Assembly: GCA_020632655.1 (NCBI GenBank)
Contig: JACKFD010000007.1
Span: forward strand, 186,001 to 250,000
Length of the DNA stretch: 64,000 nucleotides
Origin: Spirochaetaceae bacterium
Lineage (GTDB): Bacteria > Myxococcota_A > UBA9160 > UBA4427
Direction of reading: 5' to 3'
Part shown: positions 16,379 to 24,090 of the stretch, one piece after another
Numbering within the stretch: the first letter of the stretch is position 1
Layout: each line of letters opens with the position of its first letter
Program-made: the position numbers and the translations under genes
Notes under the pieces: generated by a model
Databases searched by the model: none
Told to the model about the DNA's origin: nothing
Seen by the model: only the letters and a program-made list of their open reading frames with translations

Positions 16379-16816
16379 ATGACCGCGGAGGAGCTGAAAC
16401 GGAAATTCACGGGCTGGGTCTTCGACGAGATCGACCTCGACATCACGTCGGAGTCCCTCGTCGGCTTCGCCACGGCCTGCGGCGAGACCCTCCCGAAGTT
16501 CACGGATCCCACCGATCCCGACTTCCAGGGCGTGCCCAACTACCTGACCCGGATCCACGGCACCCGCGCCCTGCCGGAGGACTTCCCGGTCGAGATGCAT
16601 CGCTGCTTCGACGCGGGCAAGTCGGTCGAGTTCCACGCTCCCGTCCGCCCCGGCGACCGCATCCACGGCACGAGCGAGATCGCCGACATCTACGAGAAGT
16701 CCGGCCGCACGGGCTCGATGCTCTTCATCGTCCACCGCATGAACTTCTTCGACCAGCGCAAGACCCATCTCGCGACCGTCGACTGGCGGCTCGTGCAGCG
16801 GGAGTTCGACGCATGA
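16379..16816 (+). CDS. FAS1-like/MaoC N-type hot-dog dehydratase subunit
   Basis: 145 residues of a single hot-dog fold. ESLVGFATACGETLPKFTDP is the helix-and-turn segment typical of MaoC N-type (FAS1-like) domains, followed by a beta-sheet with VRPGDRIHGTSEI. It lacks the full D-x4-H active-site pair, as expected of the structural subunit in heteromeric enoyl-CoA hydratases. GGAGGAGGAG precedes the ATG. Stop overlaps the next start (ATGA at 16813). Likely partner: the product at 16813. Confidence 0.8.
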   Translation: MTAEELKRKFTGWVFDEIDLDITSESLVGFATACGETLPKFTDPTDPDFQGVPNYLTRIHGTRALPEDFPVEMHRCFDAGKSVEFHAPVRPGDRIHGTSEIADIYEKSGRTGSMLFIVHRMNFFDQRKTHLATVDWRLVQREFDA

Positions 16817-17229
16817 GTACGCCCGCCCCGAAGCGCTTCGAGGACGTCGAGTTCGGCGAGGACCTCCCCACGATCTCCCCCGACGTCTCCCTCGCGAACG
16901 TGAAGATCTTTGCAGGGGCCGCCCAGATGATGGCCGGCCGCTTCATCGACCACGAGGACGCCCGCGCGAACGGCCTGCCCGGCGCGATCGTCCCCGGCAT
17001 CATGAGCCAGGGCATCCTCGTCGCCTTGATCCACGGCTGGGCCCCGAACGCCGAGGTGCTCTCGGTCGACACGATCTTCCGCGCCCCCCTGCTCGTCGAC
17101 TCGCAGCCGACGGCGAGCGGCGTCGTGACGGACCTCGACGAGGAGACCCGCGTCGTCGAGATCGACCTCGTGCTCAAGAACGAGAAGGGCGAGACGCCGG
17201 TCGTGGGGACGGCCCGGGTGCGGCTCTAG
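16813..17229 (+). CDS. MaoC-like hot-dog hydratase subunit
   Basis: 138 residues. The segment MMAGRFIDHEDARANGLPGAIVPG aligns with the MaoC/hydratase-2 hot helix (D-H-x-D-A-R, then a GxPGxIVxG turn), though the upstream Asp of the usual catalytic pair is not clear, so activity is uncertain. It probably hydrates an enoyl-CoA together with the 16379 product. Last gene of cluster 1; a hairpin at 17236 follows 7 bp after the stop. Confidence 0.8.
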   Translation: MSTPAPKRFEDVEFGEDLPTISPDVSLANVKIFAGAAQMMAGRFIDHEDARANGLPGAIVPGIMSQGILVALIHGWAPNAEVLSVDTIFRAPLLVDSQPTASGVVTDLDEETRVVEIDLVLKNEKGETPVVGTARVRL

Positions 17230-17235
17230 CGCACG

Positions 17236-17267
17236 GAGCGTGGGCGCGGCGAGCGGGCCGCACGCTC
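17236..17267. terminator. Hairpin between convergent genes
   Basis: GAGCGTG (17236-17242) pairs with CACGCTC (17261-17267), with further G-C pairing inside. It lies between the end of cluster 1 (17229) and the end of the leftward gene at 17290. No T tract. Confidence 0.45.
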
Positions 17268-17289
17268 GCCGATCAGCGCTCGACGCGGC

Positions 17290-18909
17290 TCAGCCCGCGA
17301 CGCCCAGCAGCGCCCACGCACTCCGCGCGCCATCGATCGCCGCGCTCATGATCCCGCCCGCGTAGCCGGCTCCTTCGCCGACGGGCCAGACGTTGTCGAG
17401 CCCGACGGCGCGACGCGTCGCGGGATCCCGCGTGAGGCGCAGCGGACCGGAGCTGCGCGACTCGACACCGACGAGCACCCCCGCCTCGCTCGCATAGCCC
17501 GGGATCTGCCGATCGAAGCGTCGGATCGCGAGCCGCAGGCCCTCGACGACGCTCGGCTCGAGCAGGCGGTCGAGTCGCTGGCTCGAGAGACCGAGCTTGT
17601 AGCTCGAGCGGCCGAGGTCCCGGGTCTCGCGGCCGGCGAGGAAGTCCGGCACGCGCTGGGCGGGCGCCGTCCAATCGCTGCCGCCCGCGGCGAAGAACGC
17701 GGCCTCGAGCCGCTCTTGATGGACCACGCCCGCGAAGGCGCCCTCGCCGTACTCGCGCGGGCCGAGGGTCACGACGAGGCCCGAATTCGCGAAGGGCGAG
17801 GAGTGCCGCGAGTTGCTCATGCCGTTCGTGCAGAGCAGACCCGGCTGCGCGACCGCCGCGACGATCTGACCGCCGGGACACATGCAGAAGCTGTGCACAC
17901 CGGGCGTCGCGGGCTGCGCCTTCGAGACGAGGGTGTAGTAGGCGTGGCCCAGTCGCTCGAGGTCGGCGTCGGGGCCGAAGCGCCCGGCGTCGACGAGGGG
18001 CTGGGGATGCTCGATCCGGAGGCCGAGCTGGAAGGGCTTCGCCTCGACGACGAGCCCGTCGGCCGCGAGCGCACGGATCGTGTCCCGCGCCGAGTGACCG
18101 AGCGCGAGCACGACCCCGTCGCAGTCGATCTCCCCCGCCTGCGTGCGCAGCACGCGCACCCGTGAACCCGTGGCGTCGCGCGTCCAGCCCTCGAGGCGCG
18201 TGTCGAAGTGGAAGCGCACGCCCATCGATTCGAGGCGTTCGCGCAGCCGGGGCAGGATGCGATGCAGCCGATCCGTGCCGACGTGGGCGCGGGCGTCGAA
18301 GGCGATGCGCGGATCGGCGCCAGCCTCGATCAGCGTCTCGACGATCGGTGCCTCGAGGCCGTGCTGGGTGCGCGTGTAGAGCTTGCCATCGGAGTAGGTG
18401 CCCGCGCCGCCCTCGCCGAAGAGCAGATTACGCTCGGGATCGAGCTCGCGGGTCCGGGTGAAGCGCGCGACGGCGCGGCTGCGCTCGCGGAGTGCCGGGC
18501 CGCGGTCGATCACGTCGACCGCGACGCCGTTCGCCGCGAGGGTCCAGGCCGCATAGAGGCCGGCGGGACCGGAGCCGACGACGACGATCCGGCCCGGCGC
18601 GACCGCGCGGTCGACGTCGTCGCGGCGGAAGCCGGGCGGCGGATCGACCTCGCGGACGCGTCCGCTGCGCAGCGCCCGGGCCAGCACGGCGGCGAGCGCG
18701 GCGTCGGGGGAGTCCGGATCGAGGTCGAGGTCGACGTGATGTACGAACCGCAGCTCGTGGCGGCCGCCGCGACGGCGCGCGTCGAGGGCGCGATGGGCGA
18801 CGCGCAGGCCGCGGATCGCTTCCTCCGGAATGCCGGCTTTCTGCGCGCTGCGTGCACGCAGGAGCGAGTCCGGCTCATCGACGCCGAGCTCGACCGAGAG
18901 CACGCGCAC
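17290..18909 (-). CDS. FAD-dependent NAD(P)/FAD oxidoreductase (COG2509-like)
   Basis: About 539 residues. The N-terminal part (VRVLSVELGVDEPDSLLRAR onwards) matches the small domain that opens this family. An FAD dinucleotide-binding motif follows (VVVGSGPAGLYAAWTLAANG, about residue 90), then FGEGGAGTYSDGKLYTR and CMCPGGQIV, both hallmarks. Such proteins are uncharacterised soluble flavoproteins. The start is uncertain: GTG 18909 is where family similarity begins, with no good ribosome binding site, and GTG 18972 or further upstream is possible. It stands alone, divergent from the PilZ gene. Confidence 0.85.
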   Translation of the reverse strand: MRVLSVELGVDEPDSLLRARSAQKAGIPEEAIRGLRVAHRALDARRRGGRHELRFVHHVDLDLDPDSPDAALAAVLARALRSGRVREVDPPPGFRRDDVDRAVAPGRIVVVGSGPAGLYAAWTLAANGVAVDVIDRGPALRERSRAVARFTRTRELDPERNLLFGEGGAGTYSDGKLYTRTQHGLEAPIVETLIEAGADPRIAFDARAHVGTDRLHRILPRLRERLESMGVRFHFDTRLEGWTRDATGSRVRVLRTQAGEIDCDGVVLALGHSARDTIRALAADGLVVEAKPFQLGLRIEHPQPLVDAGRFGPDADLERLGHAYYTLVSKAQPATPGVHSFCMCPGGQIVAAVAQPGLLCTNGMSNSRHSSPFANSGLVVTLGPREYGEGAFAGVVHQERLEAAFFAAGGSDWTAPAQRVPDFLAGRETRDLGRSSYKLGLSSQRLDRLLEPSVVEGLRLAIRRFDRQIPGYASEAGVLVGVESRSSGPLRLTRDPATRRAVGLDNVWPVGEGAGYAGGIMSAAIDGARSAWALLGVAG

Positions 18910-19064
18910 GCGGTGTGACGGCGGTCGTACGGGATCGGGCGCGGGGGACGATGGACGCGTAGGACGGGACACGGCGGAGGCGGAGGGTACCGCCTCAAGA
19001 CGGGTGGGGGAGCCGCCGATGGCCTGCAGGTCCGCTGCAGCGATCCAACCCGAATGGACGGAAG

Positions 19065-19823
19065 ATGACGAAGCCGCATCCCCAGGCGAGCCCGATCGCA
19101 CGTGAGCCGATCCTTCTGCTCGGGCCCGAATCGCGTTTCCACGACCTGCTCGCCCGCGAGCTGGCGGGCCTCCCGGCGGAGGTCCTGCGAGCCGACGACT
19201 TCGGCAACGCCGGGGCCTGCGTCGGCCGCGGGCGACGCGCGCCGTCGATCGTGCTCCTGCCCGAGCGCCAGATCCGCATCGACTCCTTCGAAGAGGAGCT
19301 CGCGGCGCTGCGCATCCGGACCGGCGCCGAGCGGATCGTGCCGATCGCCTTCGGCCGCGCGCCCGGCTCCGAACGACGCGCCGATCTCCGCCGCGCCGGC
19401 ATCGAGCTCGCCCTCTTCGGCCGATTCGGCCGCAATACGCTGCGCTTCCAGATCAACCGTGCGAGCGGGGCCTCGGTCTCGCAGCGACCGCGCGGCGACC
19501 GGCGCGCGCCGAAGGAGTGGCGCACCCGGACCTTCTCGGGTGGACGCGAGAAGGCGGTGCGCTGCTACAGCCTCTCTTCGGGTGGGGGCTATTTCGTGAC
19601 GCCGCGGCCCTGGGTCGTCGGCTCGGACATCGCCCTCGAGCTCCCCCTCGGCCGCCGCCGCCTGCTGCTCGCCGGCCACATCCTCTACACGAACGTCGCT
19701 GGCGCGGGCGAGGAGCGAGCGCTCCCGAGCGGCATGGCGATCGGATTCGGGCCGCTTCCGACCCAGGTGCGCGACGCGATCCGCCGCGACGTGAACGCGA
19801 CCCACCGCGGCCTCGAGGTCTGA
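19065..19823 (+). CDS. PilZ-domain protein with N-terminal receiver-like region
   Basis: 252 residues. The N-terminal third (ILLLGPESRFHDLLARELAG to SIVLLPE) resembles a degenerate receiver fold. The C-terminal 110 residues look like PilZ: YSLSSGGGYFVTP, then a beta-barrel with LELPLGRRRLLLAGHILY and GMAIGFGP. PilZ domains bind c-di-GMP through RxxxR and D/NxSxxG; here the second motif begins with Ser and the first is not clean, so binding is doubtful. GGACGGA precedes the ATG. The stop codon lies at the left edge of an insertion sequence. Confidence 0.65.
   Translation: MTKPHPQASPIAREPILLLGPESRFHDLLARELAGLPAEVLRADDFGNAGACVGRGRRAPSIVLLPERQIRIDSFEEELAALRIRTGAERIVPIAFGRAPGSERRADLRRAGIELALFGRFGRNTLRFQINRASGASVSQRPRGDRRAPKEWRTRTFSGGREKAVRCYSLSSGGGYFVTPRPWVVGSDIALELPLGRRRLLLAGHILYTNVAGAGEERALPSGMAIGFGPLPTQVRDAIRRDVNATHRGLEV
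19815..19821 (+). repeat. Target-site duplication, left copy
   Basis: GAGGTCT directly left of the insertion sequence is repeated at 21048-21054 directly right of it. The duplicated word can be read as 7, 9 (CGAGGTCTG) or 11 bp depending on where the element is taken to begin. Confidence 0.75.
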
Positions 19824-21047
19824 GACGTGGGCCGAAGGTTTCACCCGTCGCTGCGCAATCCGATTGCGGGCGGCCTCCGGCATCTCGTCCCCGCCTACGC
19901 GGCATACCTCGCCTCGTGCGCCACGCATCGCTCAATCGCCCGCGTCCCGATCCGTCCGAAGTAACAGTCGCCGAGCCACCCGCGGACGCTCCGCACCCGC
20001 CAGGGGAAGCACCGCCGCGCCAACACCTCCCGAACCGAGACCGCCCGCGTAGCAATCCCCAACGCCTGCGCCGGCGTCCCTCGTTTCCGATTCTCCGACA
20101 GATCCTTCAGATAGTTCCGCCACACAACCCAGATCGCCAACCGGTACAGCGCCGACTGCCTCCGCTTCGAGAACGCGATCGTCTCCCGCTTGTGATTCGC
20201 ACTCGAGTGTCGGATCAGCATGTCCGACAGGTTCACCGGAAAGAGCGGGTTCACAGTCGTGCGCGGCGCCTTCGAGCTCGTCTGCTCGTGCACGATCGAC
20301 CGGTCCCGCAGCCGCCCGATCGCCCGCGGATACGCCTGGTGCTCGTCGGTGCGGAGTACGACGGATCCTCCCGGCGGCACGACGCGTCGCAACAGCTCCT
20401 CGACCCGCTTCCGCGTCGCCTGGGGATCCGGCCGCCCATGCCGTTTCTCGAGAATCTCCCGCTGCAGGGCCTGAGCCGGTCGCATCGTCCCGCTCCGCCG
20501 CAACTCCGCATCGTTGAACCCGTAGACGAAGAGGCTCTTGCCGCCCACGACGAGGTTCAGGTCCATCGGCCAGTACTGGCTGTGCTCGAAGCTCCGGAAC
20601 CCGTCGAGGACGAGCGGCTCGGTCGGACAGAACCCGGGCCTCCGCTTCTCATGGAAGAGGAGGCAATGCCGTCCGAGCCGGTCGCTCAGGCGGCGAATGG
20701 TGGAGTGTGAGACACCGTACTCGCGGGCGATCTGGCGGAACCCGGAGCAGGCGACGAGGCGATGGAAGACAGGCTCGAGGAGCTCGGGTCGGCGGAGCCA
20801 GTAGCGGGTAGAGAAGGACGAGGAGCTGAAGTACCGGCGGCAGCGTGAACACTGGTACTTCTGGACGCGATGGGGTCTTCGCCGGCGAAGGTAGAAACCC
20901 TTCTTGATGAAGCGCCAAGTAGTTGACTGCACACGGGAATCGCAGTCGGCGTGGGGACAGAACGGGGGGCGTCGGTAGGGGAAGAGGTCATCCATCCCCG
21001 ACGACTCAGCAGTTCGCGTGCCAGGCGAAATCTTCGGGCCACGTCTC
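19822..21047. mobile_element. Intact insertion sequence, about 1.2 kb, IS1/IS1595-like
   Basis: Bounded by inverted repeats of about 21 bp, 19 matching: GAGACGTGGGCCGAAGG at 19822-19838 against the complement of 21031-21047, with mismatches only at two positions over 19822-19842 and 21027-21047. Flanked by GAGGTCT direct repeats. It carries one transposase gene, full length and undisrupted, so transposition looks recent. Family assignment is tentative. Confidence 0.85.
19895..20995 (-). CDS. Transposase with N-terminal zinc ribbon (IS1/IS1595-like)
   Basis: 366 residues. A zinc ribbon opens the protein (FCPHADCDS, then QKYQCSRCRRYFS, Cys pairs near residues 13-18 and 48-51). A helix-turn-helix follows (IAREYGVSHSTIRRLSDRLG, about 90-109). 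Candidate DDE residues are Asp in LVLDGFRS (about 129), Asp in LRTDEHQAYP (about 218) and Glu in NHKRETIAF (about 273). It catalyses cut or copy transfer of the element ends. It lies inside paired inverted repeats and fills nearly the whole element. Codon use is less GC-extreme than the host genes. Confidence 0.85.
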   Translation of the reverse strand: MDDLFPYRRPPFCPHADCDSRVQSTTWRFIKKGFYLRRRRPHRVQKYQCSRCRRYFSSSSFSTRYWLRRPELLEPVFHRLVACSGFRQIAREYGVSHSTIRRLSDRLGRHCLLFHEKRRPGFCPTEPLVLDGFRSFEHSQYWPMDLNLVVGGKSLFVYGFNDAELRRSGTMRPAQALQREILEKRHGRPDPQATRKRVEELLRRVVPPGGSVVLRTDEHQAYPRAIGRLRDRSIVHEQTSSKAPRTTVNPLFPVNLSDMLIRHSSANHKRETIAFSKRRQSALYRLAIWVVWRNYLKDLSENRKRGTPAQALGIATRAVSVREVLARRCFPWRVRSVRGWLGDCYFGRIGTRAIERCVAHEARYAA

Positions 21048-21054
21048 GAGGTCT
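21048..21054 (+). repeat. Target-site duplication, right copy
   Basis: GAGGTCT, matching 19815-19821, followed by GAC. The original junction therefore also gave the stop codon TGA for the PilZ gene, so the insertion left that protein unchanged. Confidence 0.75.
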
Positions 21055-21161
21055 GACGGCTAAGCTCGTCCTACGCGCGACGTCGCGCCCGATCCGACGA
21101 CGGGCCTCGAGTCCGGCGACGGACGAGCCGATCAGGCGCGCAGCACGCGGAGGGGACGCGC

Positions 21162-22919
21162 ATGGATCCGGCCCGGCTCGGCCCGGAGCAGAGAGCCGCC
21201 GACAAGGCGCGCGCGACGCACGAGACCTTCGACCTCGTCGTGATCGGCGGAGGGGTCGTCGGCGCGGGTACGGCCCTCGACGCCGCGAGCCGCGGCCTCT
21301 CGGTCGCGCTGATCGAGCAGCGCGACTGGGCGGCGGGCACCTCGAGCCGCTCGAGCAAGCTGATCCACGGCGGCCTCCGCTACCTCGAGCACCTCGAGTT
21401 CGGCCTCGTGCGCGAGGCGCTGCGCGAGCAGACCCTGATGCTCGAGCGGCTCTGTCCGCATCTCGTGAGGCCCGTCCCCTTCCTCTATCCCCTCGGCCAT
21501 CGTGTCTGGGAGCGCGCCTACATCGGCGCCGGCACCCTGCTCTACGACACCCTCGCCGGCCGCCGCGCGCTGCCCCGCCATCGCCATCTCTCGCGTCGCG
21601 GCGTGCTCGCGCGCTTCCCCGGTCTGCGCGGCGACCGCATGGTCGGCGGCATCCAGTACTGGGACGCCCAGGTCGACGATGCGCGGCATACCCTCGCCCT
21701 CGTGCGCACGGCGCGGGTACATGGCGCCGTCACCCTCTCGAGCCTGCGCGCCGAGGGCTTCGTGATGTCGGGGGCACGCGTTGCCGGCGTCGAAGCGCAA
21801 TGTCTCGAGACGGGCGAACGCCTCACGATCCGCGGCCGCCAGGTCGTGAACGCGACCGGCGTCTGGACCGACTCCGTCCAGAAGCTCGCCGGCCGAGGCC
21901 GCATCCACGTCCGCGCCTCGAAGGGCATCCACCTCGTCGTGCCCCGCGACCGCATCCACGGCGACGCTGGTCTCATCCTGCGGACCGAGAAGAGCGTCCT
22001 CTTCGTGATTCCCTGGGAGAGTCATTGGATCGTCGGTACGACCGACACCGACTGGAGTCTCGACCTCGCCCATCCCGCCGCCAGCCAGAGCGACATCGAC
22101 TACCTGCTCGAGCGCGTGAATGCCGTCCTCTCCCAGCCCCTGCGGCACGAGGACATCGAAGGTGTCTACGCCGGCCTGCGTCCTCTCCTGCGAGGCGAAT
22201 CCGACGCGACCAGCCTGCTCTCCCGGGAGCACGCCGTCAGCCAGTCCGTCTCGGGGCTGATCACGGTCGCCGGCGGCAAGTACACGACCTACCGCGTGAT
22301 GGCGAAGGACGTCGTCGACGTCGCCGCCCGGGGCCTCGAGCAGAAGGTGCCCGAGTGCTGCACGGACGAGATCCCGCTCGTCGGTGCCGCCGGCTACCGG
22401 GCCGATTGGAACCGCCGCGAGATGCTCGCCGAGCAGTCGGGCCTCCACGTCCACGCGATCGAGCATCTGCTGAAGCGCTACGGCGCACGCGTGCACGAGC
22501 TGCTCGAGCTCGTCCGCGAGGAGCCGGCCCTCGGCCAGCCCCTCGAAGGCGCGCCCAACTACCTCGCGGTCGAGGTCCACTACGCCGCGTCGCACGAAGG
22601 CGCGCTGCACCTGACGGATGCCCTCACCCGTCGCACGCGCATCTCGATCGAGACCTTCGACCGCGGCATCGCCGCCGCGCGTCCGACCGCGCGCATCATG
22701 GGCGCGATCCTCGGCTGGGACGAAGCGACCTCGGCCGACGAGATCGCCCACTACGACGCCCGCGTGCGTGCCGAGCGCGAGAGCCAGACCCGCCCCGACG
22801 ACCGCACGGCCGACGCCGCCCGCATGGGCGCCCCCGACGTCCGTCTCGGCCGCGCGACCGCCCTCCCCGTCGAACGCGCGGGCATCGTCTCGCTCGAAGA
22901 GCGCCGCCGCGCGGAGTAA
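21162..22919 (+). CDS. glpD: Glycerol-3-phosphate dehydrogenase, FAD-dependent
   Basis: Membrane-associated flavoenzyme oxidising sn-glycerol 3-phosphate to dihydroxyacetone phosphate and feeding electrons to quinone. 585 residues. FAD-binding VVIGGGVVGAGTALDAASRG (about 26-45), then GTSSRSSKLIHGGLRYLE (about 58-75), a GlpD signature, and GTTDTDW (about 297). A C-terminal alpha domain (from about 390) is present. AGGGGACGCGC precedes ATG 21162. It sits between an insertion sequence and an SDR gene, with no glpF/glpK nearby. Confidence 0.92.
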   Translation: MDPARLGPEQRAADKARATHETFDLVVIGGGVVGAGTALDAASRGLSVALIEQRDWAAGTSSRSSKLIHGGLRYLEHLEFGLVREALREQTLMLERLCPHLVRPVPFLYPLGHRVWERAYIGAGTLLYDTLAGRRALPRHRHLSRRGVLARFPGLRGDRMVGGIQYWDAQVDDARHTLALVRTARVHGAVTLSSLRAEGFVMSGARVAGVEAQCLETGERLTIRGRQVVNATGVWTDSVQKLAGRGRIHVRASKGIHLVVPRDRIHGDAGLILRTEKSVLFVIPWESHWIVGTTDTDWSLDLAHPAASQSDIDYLLERVNAVLSQPLRHEDIEGVYAGLRPLLRGESDATSLLSREHAVSQSVSGLITVAGGKYTTYRVMAKDVVDVAARGLEQKVPECCTDEIPLVGAAGYRADWNRREMLAEQSGLHVHAIEHLLKRYGARVHELLELVREEPALGQPLEGAPNYLAVEVHYAASHEGALHLTDALTRRTRISIETFDRGIAAARPTARIMGAILGWDEATSADEIAHYDARVRAERESQTRPDDRTADAARMGAPDVRLGRATALPVERAGIVSLEERRRAE

Positions 22920-22991
22920 CGTCGCCCCTTCATCCGAGGCTCGAGGAGACGGTGACCGTCTCCTCTCCGGGCCTCGCGGAGGAGGGACGGC

Positions 22992-23900
22992 ATGGGGACG
23001 ACGAGCGGCGACGGATCGCAGCGGGCTTGGCGCGCGATGGGCAATCGGATCGGCGGACCCGGCAGCCTCGCGGGCAAGCGTGCCCTCGTGATCGGTGCGA
23101 GCAGCGGCATCGGCCTCGCGACCGCCGAGGCGCTGCTCGCCGACGGAGCGCAGCTCCTCATCTGCGCTCGCGACGGAGGCCGCCTCGAGGCGGCGGCCGA
23201 TCAGCTCCGCAAGGCCGTCCCCGCCGCGAAGGACACGCTCGAGGCGCGCACCTGCGACGGCATGGAGCCGGACCAGGTCCGCGCCGCGATCGCGCAGGCC
23301 GGCGGCGACACAGGGCTCGACATCGCCGTCTGCGTACCCGGCGGCGGCAGCTTCTCCCCCGTGCTCGGTTACGACGACGCGGCCTTCAGCGCCGACATCG
23401 ACCTGAACGTCCGACCCGTCTTCCTGATGATCAAGTACGCGGGCCTCTCGATGGTGAAGCGCGGCGGCGGCTCGATCGTCGTCGTGTCGTCGACCGCCTC
23501 GATCCTCTCGTCACCCTTCCTCGCCGCCTACTGTGCCGCGAAGGCCGCCTGCGACCAGCTCGTCAAGGTCGCTGCCGACGAGGTCGGCCAATACGGCGTG
23601 CGCATCAACGCCGTTCGCCCCGGCCTCACACGCACGGGCGCGACCGGCGGCATGTTCGAGACGCCCGAGATCCTGAACGCCTTCCTCGAACAGCAGCCCC
23701 TCGACAAGCCCGGCGAGTCCGAGGACATCGCCCGCGCGATCCGGTTCCTGGCCGGCGACGAGTCGGAGTGGATCACGGGGCAATGCCTCACCGTGGATGG
23801 CGGGCATACGATCCGGAAGTTCCCGTGGCTGGAGGGTGTCGCACGGGGGGTCGTGGGGGAGGATGTGTTCGGGCGGATCGAGCGGGGGGAGGCGGACTGA
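22992..23900 (+). CDS. Short-chain dehydrogenase/reductase
   Basis: 302 residues, NAD(P)-dependent oxidoreductase. A Rossmann glycine motif GASSGIG (about 36-42) is followed by the catalytic Ser in VVSSTAS and Y-x3-K (YCAAK, about 178-182). The C-terminal DGGHTIRKFP is common to SDR enzymes acting on acyl or ring substrates. ATG 22992 is supported by GGAGGAGGGACGG; ATG 23037 is also possible. Substrate cannot be named. Transcribed in the same direction as glpD, 72 bp away. Confidence 0.88.
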   Translation: MGTTSGDGSQRAWRAMGNRIGGPGSLAGKRALVIGASSGIGLATAEALLADGAQLLICARDGGRLEAAADQLRKAVPAAKDTLEARTCDGMEPDQVRAAIAQAGGDTGLDIAVCVPGGGSFSPVLGYDDAAFSADIDLNVRPVFLMIKYAGLSMVKRGGGSIVVVSSTASILSSPFLAAYCAAKAACDQLVKVAADEVGQYGVRINAVRPGLTRTGATGGMFETPEILNAFLEQQPLDKPGESEDIARAIRFLAGDESEWITGQCLTVDGGHTIRKFPWLEGVARGVVGEDVFGRIERGEAD

Positions 23901-24090
23901 GGGTGGGCCGTTTGGCGCTACGGGGGAGCCGCGCGGGTCGTTCGTGCTGCGATCGATCCGTCGACCGACCCGGCTGGTCGATGCGGCCGTTCGGTCGTCG
24001 TGCTGCCACGGTGGACCTCATGACCCTACGATTGCGCCTCTCCGTGCGGATCCCGATCCTCGTTTGTCCGCGGAAGGGGTCACCAGCCAG

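Noticed and set aside
20686..21042. Second open frame overlapping the transposase start, as a frameshift partner like IS1 InsA/InsB
   Set aside because: The transposase reads through as a single frame with the zinc ribbon and DDE residues, so no frameshift is needed.
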